This document shows, piece by piece, positions 1-9,056 of a stretch of 64,000 nt of DNA. The translations under genes were made by a program, and so were the position numbers. The notes beneath the pieces were generated by a model. The model was given only the letters and a program-made list of their open reading frames with translations. It searched no databases and was not told the origin of the DNA. Where the stretch lies: the NCBI GenBank assembly GCA_021397845.1, contig CM038038.1, positions 66,200,748 to 66,264,747 of the forward strand, written 5' to 3'. Source of the DNA: Areca catechu. Lineage: Eukaryota; Streptophyta; Magnoliopsida; Arecales; Arecaceae. The number at the start of each line of letters is the position of its first letter. The first letter of the stretch is position 1.

Positions 1-1
1 T

Positions 2-785
2 AAGTACACAAGAGAGATCATTAAGAAGTTTGTAATGGAGACTACTAAACCAATAGGCACGCCTATGAGCCCCTCTTGTAAACTTGATAAAGATGACATG
101 GTAAATCTGTAGATCAAAAGTTATACAGAGGCATGATGGCTCCTTATTATATTTAACTTCTAGTAGACCAGATATAATATTTAGTGTTTGCATGTGTGCT
201 AGATATTAGTCTAAACCTAAAGAATCACATCTTATGGCTGTTAAGTGCATTGTTAGATATCTATCTGGTACTATTAGTATTGGTTTATGGTATGATAGAA
301 ATTCATCTACTGAATTGATTGGATATTCTGATGCGGATTTTGCTGGTTGTAAACTAGATAGAAAGAGTACTAGTGGAACTTGCTAATTTCTTGGGGTTAA
401 CTTAATCTCATGGTTTAGCAAAAAACAAACTTTAGTTGCACTATCCACAGCTGAGGTTGAATATATTATAGCAGGAAGTTGTTGTACTCAAATCTTGTGG
501 ATTAAGCAACAACTTGAAGACTTTATAATCAAGTTGACTAGTACTCCTATTAAATGTGATAATACCAGTGCTATTTGCTTATATAAAAATCCTGTTCAAC
601 ATTTTAGGAGTAAGCACATTGAAATTAGATATCATTTCATTAGGGATCATGTAGAAAATAATAACATTTTGCTTGAATTTATATGTACTGAATTTCAATT
701 AGCAGATATTTTGACTAAACCTCTTCTTGAAGATCGATTCTGTATGATTAAAAGAGAGCTCGGGATCATCAATCAGTTTGATTAA
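2..785 (+). pseudogene. SIRE-1 pol C-terminus (reverse transcriptase end and RNase H), decayed
   Basis: The translation carries the end of a copia reverse transcriptase (KYTREIIKKF, IGTPMSPS) followed by RNase H (YSDADFAG, DRKSTSG, LSTAEVEYI, LADILTKPL). The last 96 codons (495-785) are open. Upstream there are stops and at least one frameshift around 105-170, so the protein is broken. The usual A-E-A/S-E-Y motif reads A-E-V-E-Y. The stop at 783-785 is the likely natural pol end, after which SIRE elements have a spacer and the envelope-like gene. Family assignment is firm; activity is not expected. Confidence 0.85.
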
Positions 786-1248
786 ATCTTTTCCACATTT
801 TGACTCAAATTAGATCATTCTGACCTTATCCATGATAAATCATGATTAATCATTGTTGATTGGACTCCAAAAATATGTTATTTCAATTGATTTTGATCAT
901 TCTGCAAAATTTCCAAATTTTCAATTTTTAAGTTGATGTGTTGACACATCATGAGTTGACACCAAAATGTGTCGACACATGCGTGAGCCGACACATGACC
1001 GACAGCGAACTGAGATTTAAGGGTTTTCAAACCATTTTTCCCCCAAGTTTCTTTCTCCTCCGAGCTGACACATTGAATCAAGGTATCCATACTGTTCATC
1101 GTCTCATTTCCTTGCTTCTGTATGCTGTTTTCTTGGATTAGAATGTTTGGTAGCCATTTTTATTGGATATCTTCCTAGGATTTAGCTTTTAAACCCTAGA
1201 AACCCCCACTTTCCACCAAAAACCTTGCCCAAACTTTGATTCTTGATA
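786..1248 (+). other. SIRE-1 spacer between pol and envelope-like gene
   Basis: No coding pattern was found. Positions 935-1005 contain several copies of a TGTCGACACA-like palindrome (for example AATGTGTCGACACATGCG), the same motif that fills the U3 part of the SIRE-1 LTR about 5 kb downstream. In SIRE elements this interval is expected to hold the splice or internal start signals for the envelope-like gene; I could not identify them. Confidence 0.5.
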
Positions 1249-3174
1249 ATGAATCCTCGCAAACAAGTCATTCGCCGACCTCGTTAGTCACAGTAAGAAG
1301 AAGAGCGGAGAACGAAGGCCTAACATGAGTCTAGAGCTCCGGATCCATCAACACGATAGTTGTTTGTTCCTTATAGCCGGATGAGCTCCAAGATAGTAGT
1401 TGGAGGATGCCGAGAGGACTTTTCTTTCATAAACTAGCAGCATTTCCCGATTGGAGATTGGATTAGACATGCTGGGTTGGCCACTTTTTGTTCACTTAGT
1501 GAGAGAAACTACCCAGGGCTAATGAGAGAGTTCTACGGATCACTTGCCGAGGGATTGATGGCTAGATTGCTCAGGTCAGAGGACGGGATATCCCCATTTC
1601 TTCAGAGGTTCTGAGCAGAGTATGGAATATACCCATGATTGGGTCTATAGTTGACAGTCTGATGGACTGAGTTAGTGGTCTCCAGTATATTTTCGAGTCC
1701 GACATTCTACCGGAGGGAGCCACTATACCAGCTTCGAGACTATCCGCAGAGATGAGACCGCTGCACCATATTGTCGCTCGAATTCTTCTATCGAAGACCG
1801 ATCGTTTTGACTACATCACCAAGCAGGAGTTGCTGGTGATGGTCTCACTGATTCAATGCACGTCGATATGTCTCCTGTTTTGATGGTACATCATATTACT
1901 GAGGCATCATCTAGCTAGCGACTCTGCGTACCTTATGGCATGGGATTGACTGTATTATCAGGGAGTATGGAGTTAGCTTCCAGGATGAGCCTTATCGTAC
2001 CTTGATCCATACTGATGTGTATGACATCAGGTCATTACATCACATGGGTTATCATTTGGTCCGAGGCCAATGGACATGGAGGATATCTGGTCAGGCTGAG
2101 GACAGAGCTGACGGTGATGAGGACATAGCAAAGGAGGAGCGGATTCTTTCTGGTGAGGCTAGACCTAGTGAGACTCAGCTTGAGACGGCAACACAACCAG
2201 CTCAGTCTGATCCTTCTACATCTGCACAGCCTCAGCCAGTGCAGATGAAGACTCCTGGCATGTCAGACAGCTTAGAGGACAGAGTCAGATGCATCGAGAT
2301 CGATGTATTCATCATGAGGCAGTGTCTAGACATTTTTATTGCTAAGACGAGAAAGAGCCACATTGGTCTTAGTGATGGCATTTCGGCTATTCTCTCAGCA
2401 CTATCCAGATCTTCGATGAGTGCTCCTGCTACAGACACTGGTCCTGCTTCTGTTCATGTACCTGCTCCAGCACCAACTGATGACCTTGCTGATATTGTAA
2501 TCGGTGTTGAGACTACTGTTGGAGATGGAGATGGAGACACAGTTATTGGAGATATTGATGGAGATGAGGAGACTGACTCACACCATTTTGACATTGTTGA
2601 TCTTACGTCAAAGCCAGTTGTGGAGGTAATGGATGACATGCCTGCGAGCTCTATTGACCCATCCTTCTCACCTATCCCGATTCCTAATCCATCCTCTCCT
2701 TCCAGATCAGATGATCACACTCCAGTTCCTATTCCTATTCCTATTCTCACTCCTATCATTGATATACCTACTATTGATCTACCTGACATTGATACTTCAT
2801 TCATTGATTCTCCTGATATTCATACACTTGTCATTGAGACCCCTATTATTCATACACCGATTCTCGATACACCGATACTTTCTTCAGCTAATACTATTGT
2901 TCTTAATACGCCTGTATCATCAGGTGTTACACCTACTCTTGATACTCATATCACTGATACTCGTACTCTTCATACATCCTCATTGATTCGAGAGCTTGGG
3001 TTTTATACACCCGGCTTTCAATATCTTGATTCCTATCTTACTTTTGATCGTACACCTCTCCCACCTGTTGCTAAGATGATTCACCCGATCTATTCAGTTC
3101 CTGCGGAGGACGTAGTTCCTACCTCTACTACTTCAACTAGAGGTCGGATTTATATTCGTCGCAGAGGACATTAA
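1249..3174 (+). pseudogene. SIRE-1 envelope-like gene (plant transposon protein domain), N-terminal half broken
   Basis: An ATG at 1249 opens a frame that soon meets stops (1285, 1294, 1318, 1354, 1432, 1612, 1636, 1648, 1660) and shifts frame before 1752. Recognisable pieces include NYPGLMREFY near 1510 and LHHIVARIL near 1765, matching the domain found between pol and 3' LTR of SIRE-type elements. From 2002 to the TAA at 3172 there is an open 390-codon stretch. It has the segment HHMGYHLV, an acidic part, and from about 2640 a long low-complexity stretch of Pro, Ile, Asp and Thr with short repeats such as DTPI and HTPI. The same domain recurs in SIRE-3. An envelope role is only a hypothesis for the family; no clear membrane anchor is visible here. 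Confidence 0.75.
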
Positions 3175-3701
3175 TGCCGTACCCCTCCTAAGCCAATCAG
3201 GACCAGACTTTAAGATCTTCGATCGAGATGGCCGCGAGCTCGATCCATCACTGATACAGGACCGATTGAGATCGGTTCATCTTCTAATGACTCGATGGAT
3301 GAGGATTAGGATTTTGATGTACTCTTAGATAGTTTACTTTCATGCTTCTATATACTTTTGTCTTTGAAATGTATCATTTTGTTGTACAAATTCAAAGTTT
3401 ATATGAAAACACTTGTTGTTTCTCATCTTTATATATTTGATGGAATGATTGTTAAATCTTGAATTGCTTTTATACTTCATGATCTTCACTTATATTGCTT
3501 GTATGAGTACTTGTCTATTCAATTTATTTATTTTCCTACCTTTTTAATGATAACAAAAAGGGGGGAGTAATTCAGTGAGATTTAAGTATAAATGGAGAGC
3601 AATTTTTTTTTGAAATGTGATATGTATACTTGTGATATGCAAGAAATATTTTTTTTGAAAAACCTGAATTGAAGAACATTTACAAAATTATTTAAGAAAG
3701 G
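3175..3701 (+). other. SIRE-1 3' UTR, first part
   Basis: AT-rich and non-coding. It includes a polypurine-tract-like run, AAAAAGGGGGGAGTAA, at about 3555-3570. The stretch ends at AAAGG (3697-3701), the left target duplication of the solo LTR. The 3' UTR resumes at 5258. Confidence 0.7.
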
Positions 3702-5257
3702 TGGTGTGGGCACCAGGATCCGATAGAGGCTCATCAACCCTTTATGGATCTCCAATTAGGGTTCCATTTTTTTCAAGTCTTGAAATAAGGCTTCTAGCTT
3801 AAAACTTGTAATTTCTTTAGTTTTGAATTGAGTCTCTTATGTCTGTGTCTAGTCCTGTACTTTGACCAATTGGGTCAAGTTGTGTCCTGTATTGAGTCCA
3901 GTCCAATATTGATTATAATCCAAGTCTGGGTCCAAGCCGGAGTGGTCTTTGAGTCCAGCTCAACTACTTTGGGCCAAGCCTTGAAGGTCAACATGTCAAC
4001 CCTAGGACGCCACTTCACCACCCCATGTAGCACCACTTCATCATCCCATGTGGCACCACCTCATCCAGCCATGGCGGCACAAGTAAGATTTTCTTGGATG
4101 CCAAATGGAGACACATCAAATATTCTCTCCTCCTTTCCCTCCCTCCATTAAGCCACTTACTAAAGGAGTCATGGGCAACCAAGGAAAGGTTGAAGACAAA
4201 GGCCTTGTTCCAAGCCTCATATCAAGCTTCTTTCCAAAGAAGGGTGAGCAACCAAGGAAAGGTTGAAGACAAAGGCCTTGCTCCAAGCCTCATATCAAGC
4301 TTCTTTCCAAAGAAGGGTGAGCAACCAAGGAAAGAGGGAGACATAAGCCTTGCATCATGCCTTCTTTCCAAAATTGAAGGTCAACTTTCAAAGTCCAAGG
4401 GAGCCAAATTCCTTCTTCCAAGCCCATTATCATGCCATGCCCAAATCAAAGGAGTTTGAATTTCAAATTTTTGAATATTTTTTGGTGCCTTAGCAAGAGA
4501 AGAAATGTATTTTTCATTCAAATTTTGAAAGGGTTTAAGGTGCCTATATAAAGGACCTTACCCCCTCCCTTGTAAGGTTAATCTTGATGAATGAAAAAAA
4601 ATTATCTTCTTGAGTCCAATCTCTTGTTAGTTACCTTCGTTCACTAGGAACTTCGATCTCTGAGAGGGAGTGCCTTCGCCTTCAGGCGTCGAGAGGTGTG
4701 AGGCCTCAAACTACCGTCACTGCCTCAACTCCGTCATCCGACTCTGAATCCAGCAGAACTCCACCATCACTTCAATAACTCTTCTTTCATTCTTCCACTG
4801 CTTTCCTTCTGATTGAAACTTAACCTTTTATCTTCTTTGAATACTCGTAGGTCCTCCAGGTGACACAAGTATGGCGACGGTTGCCTTTACCATCGAGATC
4901 TTCGGACAGCCAACTGGTGCCTCAGTAGGGTTGATGGCTCGATCATCCAGGCCACATCCGCCAAGGTGAGCGATCTCTGCATTAGACGATTCAGATATTT
5001 GAGGTTTGTCCCCTGACTCCTAAGTGGATCTTGATCGGAGAGCTAAGTCCTACGGGGTTTCTCAATCCCGGGGTCCTCTCTTTATCATTGTTTAGGGACT
5101 ACTTGCTTGCTTGTTATTTCTTATTGTTATAGAACCCTAGACCATCTATTACTTGCTTTCGGGAATCCAAAGAAAACTACAAAAATCTAAAATCCATAAA
5201 ACCCTAAAAAAATCACTTGCATCATTTTTCATTCCGCATCTAGTTAGTCCCCCATCA
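3702..5257 (+). repeat. Solo LTR of a chromovirus (Ty3/gypsy), CHR-solo
   Basis: The 1556-bp LTR starts TGGTGTGGGCACC and ends CCCCCATCA. Perfect 5-bp duplications AAAGG flank it at 3697-3701 and 5258-5262. The start matches the LTRs of CHR-1 (TGGTGCGGGCACC) and CHR-2 (TGATGCGAGCACC), which places it in the same family. A TATA box, CTATATAAAGG, lies at 4544-4554. A purine-rich GAATGAAAAAAAATTATC stretch follows near 4589, where the R region is expected. No internal region or second LTR is present, so it arose by LTR-LTR recombination after insertion into SIRE-1. Confidence 0.92.
4176..4337 (+). repeat. 73-bp tandem duplication inside the solo LTR
   Basis: A unit starting CAACCAAGGAAAGGTTGAAG at 4176 repeats at 4249, and the first 15 bases recur at 4322. 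The two full copies differ by about one base (GTTCC versus GCTCC), so the duplication is recent. It lies in U3, upstream of the TATA box. Confidence 0.9.
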
Positions 5258-5652
5258 AAAGGGGGAGCTTTACTCTATGTTCAATTGAAAATCCTTTCAA
5301 AGTGAATTTAATCCTTAAAACCCCTCTTTTAATGTTTTGAAAAGATTCTTACAAATTTCGTTATGAATCATGGATTCAGGGGGAGCTTTGTTATTTGCTG
5401 AATCTTTCTTATAAGAGTATCATGATACATGTTCTCAAATTCATTTGAATGAATATCAAAGTTATGATACTAACTATCCTTGTAACAAGCTCTAATACTA
5501 TTACTTGTGTTTTGAATGATCACATCTTTAATGCAAGTAATGTTGATATACTTAATGCTTTCAATATTATGCACCTTGATCAATTCTCTTAAAGCCTTTT
5601 TTTAAAAGCAATTTATACTTAAGGATTTTGTCATCATCAAAAAGGGGGAGAT
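5258..5652 (+). other. SIRE-1 3' UTR, second part, with polypurine tract
   Basis: Non-coding and AT-rich. It contains three GGGGGAG-type purine runs: 5261-5267, 5380-5386 and 5639-5650 (AAAAAGGGGGAG). The last sits directly before the LTR and is the likely plus-strand primer. GCTCTAATAC at 5489-5498 is a one-mismatch version of the 3' end of initiator tRNA-Met. Confidence 0.7.
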
Positions 5653-5914
5653 TGTTAACTCCACTAATTGATTTTGATGATAAGCAAAATAGTTAAGTAT
5701 AAGTTGAGGACTAATGATTTGCTTTAAGTGTGTTTTTATTGAAAGGGTGCTCACAAAATTTGAAGAAGCCAAGTTGTTTTGAAGAAGCCAAGTTTGTGAT
5801 GAAAAGATTGATCAAAAGAAGACTTGGACACTTATGAGATGGTTGAATGGATAGCTAAGTTAAGTAAAAACTTGTTCCAGCTTAAAATCTATAATTTCTG
5901 TTTATTTTTCAGTG

Positions 5915-6300
5915 ATGTGTCGACTCAAAGTGTCGACACATGACATGAAGTATCGACACATGGAGATGAAGTGTTGACTCAGATCGGTACGCAGCAAAGT
6001 TTCAATTGGCACAGATGAAGTGTCAACACATGGACCTGATGTGTCGACTCAAGGTGTCGATACATGGATCAACACATCACCTAAGACTTTCAAGCCATAA
6101 AACTTGTAGAAGTTGAAGGAACAATTGAAGTGTCGACACATGGAAGCAAGGTGTCGACTCAACTAAGAAGGTGTCGACACATCTGAGAATTCCAGAGAAT
6201 CTGAATGGAGCATTTTGAACTATGTGTCGACTCAAGAAGAACATGTGTCGACCTTATGTGTCGACTCAACTAAGTATCAACACATAGAGTTCTGACAACA
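5915..6300 (+). repeat. Array of TGTCGACACATG / TGTCGACTCAA motifs in SIRE-1 U3
   Basis: About a dozen copies of a GTCGAC-centred motif alternate between palindromic TGTCGACACAT and half-changed TGTCGACTCAA, with non-identical spacers of roughly 10-40 bases. They sit upstream of the TATA-like box, where enhancer elements of an LTR are expected. A regulatory role is inferred; only the repetition is seen. Confidence 0.75.
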
Positions 6301-6704
6301 GTAACAGCTAGTTTTTTCAAGCACAGAACTCGCCCAAATGCCCCCCAATGGCTAGTTTTTTAAGTGTAATGGCTAGATTTTGGTTTTGAGGCCTTGGAAA
6401 GGTATTTATATGCTCCAAATCAAATCAAAATGCAACATATTGAATATCCTTAAAGAGTTTAGAGAGAAGAAGAGAGAAGAGCCTTAACTTTTATTCACTC
6501 AAGGTTCAACCACTCTCAAGCAAAAGGAAGCCTCCAAGCATTCAAAGCCATCAAGAGCATTAAGGATCATTCAATCTTGGACATTCAAAAGGCTTCAATA
6601 AGAGCAAAGCAACACTACATCGAGCTACATCGAGCTACATCGACTTATTTGCTTTATTATTGAAAGCTTATATTTGTTCTTTATTTCTCTACTTATATCT
6701 TGTA

Positions 6705-6960
6705 AAGGTTATTGGTTAGCCTATTGGAAAATCAAGTGAGGTTATTGATAAGCCTTGAAAAACCAATTAGGTTAGTGGTTAGCCCGCAAAACCACTAAGG
6801 TTCTTGGTTTGCCTGGAAAACTAAGGGAGGTTTTTGGTTAGCCTTGTGAAAACCAATTAGGTTCTTGGTTAGCACGTAAAACTAAGTGAGGTTATGACTT
6901 GTGAGCCTTATAAAACAAGTCGGGTTTTGATTAGTGAGCCCGGAAAACTAATCGACTGTA
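6705..6960 (+). repeat. Degenerate ~35-45 bp repeats in SIRE-1 R/U5
   Basis: Six or so units share the core GGTTNTTGGTTAGCC...AAAACCAANTNAGG. The same kind of repeat lies at the matching place in the SIRE-2 LTR (28615-28800) and SIRE-3 LTR (39870-40090). The array is downstream of the TATA-like box, so it would be transcribed. Half units such as TTGGTT and AACCAA are complementary and could fold. Confidence 0.7.
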
Positions 6961-7271
6961 ATCGGTATGATTATAGTGAATTCCCAAGGGGATCTTAGGG
7001 AGTAGATGTAGGTGCATTGTTGGCACCGAACCACTATAGCTTGTTGTGTTTGTGATTGCTTGATCTCTCCCTCCTTGCTCTTTATATTTTGCTTATTGCT
7101 TTTAATTTTCGCTACACTATTATTCTTGAGCATTGCAATTAAATCGTAGTACCTTGCTGAATTGGATTGTATATCTTGTTTTATAAAGTTTGTAGCTTGT
7201 GATATTAAGCTTAGCCTTAAATTTTTAGAGACCCAATTCACACCCCCTCTTGGGTTGCTTTCTGGGCAACA

Positions 7272-7551
7272 CCCTTCTTTGTGTTAATGCATTTATTGAG
7301 GGGGAGTTTACTCCCTTTATTGCTTAATGATTGATAAAAAGGGGGAGTAAGATATAAAGTTTCAAGTTTCAAATTGTATATTTTGTTCTTTAATTAAGAA
7401 ATGCTCTGATACGAAATGCTCTGATACAAAATGTTTCATATATGCTCTGATACAAAATGTTTCATATCTTAACTCACTAAAGGGGAGAGTAAATTTAATT
7501 TTCATTGTTAACCTATACTCAAGGTTTTATCATCATCAAGAAGGGAGAGAT
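7272..7551 (+). other. SIRE-2 3' UTR remnant
   Basis: Non-coding and AT-rich, with purine tracts GAGGGGGAG (about 7298), AAAAAGGGGGAG (about 7336) and AAGAAGGGAGAGA (7539-7551). The last directly precedes an LTR start, so this is the 3' UTR of a second SIRE element whose left part was lost to, or lies beyond, SIRE-1. It holds three exact copies of GCTCTGATAC (7403-7412, 7418-7427, 7444-7453). Confidence 0.7.
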
Positions 7552-7809
7552 TGTTGGGTTTGCCTTTGATGTTGATGGTTAACAAAATGTTGAGTACATA
7601 TTTTGTACTAATGTTTCGAATGTAGTTATGAGTTTCAAGATACAAGCACCTCAAATTTTCAAAAGAAAAGTATCTTGAAGCTGGACAAAATTCATGTCTT
7701 AAGAATTCTTCTCGCCTTGAAAAAAGGCTAAAAAATGTTCAATTATTGTTTACATAACTGCATCTAAAGTTTTATTATATATCCTTATGTTTTTTAGAGA
7801 TTTGGCACT
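7552..7809 (+). repeat. SIRE-2 3' LTR, left piece
   Basis: It begins TGTTGGGTTTGCC after a purine tract and contains TTGATGGTTAACAAAAT, comparable to the start of the other SIRE LTRs. It stops at GCACT (7805-7809), the left target duplication of TAT-1. The LTR continues at 27902, after the right GCACT copy. Confidence 0.85.
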
Positions 7810-8466
7810 TGTTGCTGCGCTAACCCCTGGACCGGGCTTGCTTCGTTGCGGTGGAGAGCTCCCTGGTCGGACAACCTACAAAAGGTCCCCTGGGCACCGA
7901 AGGTGCTCCGGCGAGGGCACTCCGATGCTTAAGTTAGCGAGGGGTTTTGGAGCAATATAGTGGAGAGAATCAAAGAAAAGCATAGAGTGGAAGAGAAAGA
8001 GCCTCTTACCCCTGTGGAGGTCCCCTGAGCACCTTTTATAGGCATGAGATGCTACCAAAATTCGTTAGAGGGCAGAGACGAAGTCCCAGATCTGCCCCTA
8101 GGAGGATCAAGGAGATGGCCAGGTGGCACAGGGTCGTGGCCACATCATGGAACCCGTTGCAACAGAATTACGGTACCAGCTGGAGGGAACTCTCTAGAAC
8201 CTTCAGGCGATTCCTTGGATGCGGATGAACCCGGAGAGCTGTACAAATGTAGGTCGGCCAGCCTCAAGTTGGTCGGTCCTTAGGTGGTCGGCTTCTCTTA
8301 GGTCAGCTTCCTTGGAACAATAGTCCAACAGCCAATTAGCTCGTGAGCCCTCAGTGGGAATGCATCAGGGCCTCCATGGAAGCCGACCGGTGGGGGCTTC
8401 AATCCGCCTCAACCGGTCGAATGCCTTGTCCGGCTCAATCTCGGGTCTAACCGGGCATATATAATA
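7810..8466 (-). repeat. TAT-1 3' LTR
   Basis: The 657-bp LTR reads on the minus strand from TATTATATATGCC to GCGCAGCAACA. A minus-strand TATA box, CCTATAAAAGG, lies at 8032-8042. The minus-strand purine tract AGTAGGGGGCAAC sits just before the LTR, at 8467-8479. The target duplication places the LTR start at TA rather than the usual TG. Confidence 0.88.
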
Positions 8467-8910
8467 GTTGCCCCCTACTGTTGAGCTTTGAGGAGGCACG
8501 TGACCTTGAAGTGCAGCAGCATAATTCTCGGTGCAGATCGCGCCCGTACGGGCTTGATCTAGGATCGTCGCGACGGGTCGCTTCAAATCTTCCCATGATT
8601 GGCCTCCTGGACAGGTGTCGGCCCCTCATTGGGGGGGCCGAGGGATGTAAATAATATGGGGAAGGATGCCATTATGAGTGTCAGGCATGCAGGGGCGCTG
8701 GCAAAAACAAGGGGATGCACTGTGCCAGGTGGTGGCATCCGAACGGTAAGCTTCAACTTCCAAATGGCTTCTTTACCGTTGGTTCGGCTTTCATACAGAT
8801 CGTCGCTTGCCATCAACCTGTCGCCTCAATTTCGGGGAACGTGGATAGACGCGTCTCCTCATGGGGCGATTGAAATGCCCGCTAAGAACGAAGCGATGCC
8901 CCCTAAGGAA
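8467..8910 (-). other. TAT-1 3' interval between purine tract and antisense gene
   Basis: It begins with the polypurine tract on the minus strand (8467-8479). The rest is GC-balanced and gives short open frames on both strands without recognisable domains. It lies upstream of the antisense gene and may contain that gene's promoter-proximal elements. Confidence 0.5.
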
Positions 8911-8920
8911 CTATAAAAGG
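8911..8920 (+). promoter_or_regulatory. TATA box for the antisense gene of TAT-1
   Basis: CTATAAAAGG on the plus strand lies about 145 bases upstream of the ATG at 9057 and outside the LTR, in the element's interior. Nothing in the element's sense-strand genes explains it. Its position suggests the antisense gene has its own core promoter. Strength and use are unknown. Confidence 0.55.
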
Positions 8921-9056
8921 AGGGGCGGCGTGCCCCAGGAAGGTTTGCTGGCTGTGTCTATACTTTACGAGAGAGCTCCTCCTTCTTCCTCCACGAGACC
9001 TAGTTCTTAGAAGGTCGTCTTCAGGTTAGCTCCCAAGTCTTCCTCCTTCATTATTA

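Larger units (their letters stand above)
1..7271 (+). mobile_element. SIRE-1: 3' part of a SIRE/Maximus-type Ty1/copia retrotransposon
   Basis: In order it holds the end of pol (RT/RNase H), an envelope-like gene, a 3' UTR with several purine tracts, and a 3' LTR ending in GGGCAACA. An envelope-like ORF downstream of pol is typical of the SIRE/Maximus lineage. The left part lies outside the window. A solo chromovirus LTR with AAAGG duplications splits the 3' UTR. The right end abuts the 3' UTR of a second SIRE element, which suggests that SIRE-1 inserted into it. The matching target duplication cannot be checked because the left end is missing. Confidence 0.85.
5653..7271 (+). repeat. SIRE-1 3' LTR
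   Basis: The 1619-bp LTR begins TGTTAACTCC right after the purine tract and ends TTTCTGGGCAACA. Related starts and ends are seen in the SIRE-2 LTR (7552, 29054) and SIRE-3 LTR (38668, 40340). The U3 part has an array of GTCGAC-centred motifs (about 5915-6300). A TATA-like TATTTATATG lies at 6403-6412. A set of short repeats based on GGTTNTTGGTTAGCC follows (6705-6960). The 5' LTR lies outside the window. Confidence 0.88.

Noticed and set aside
5915..6300. CRISPR-like array of GTCGAC repeats
   Set aside because: Repeats are only about 10-12 bp with irregular spacers in an LTR; better read as motif array.
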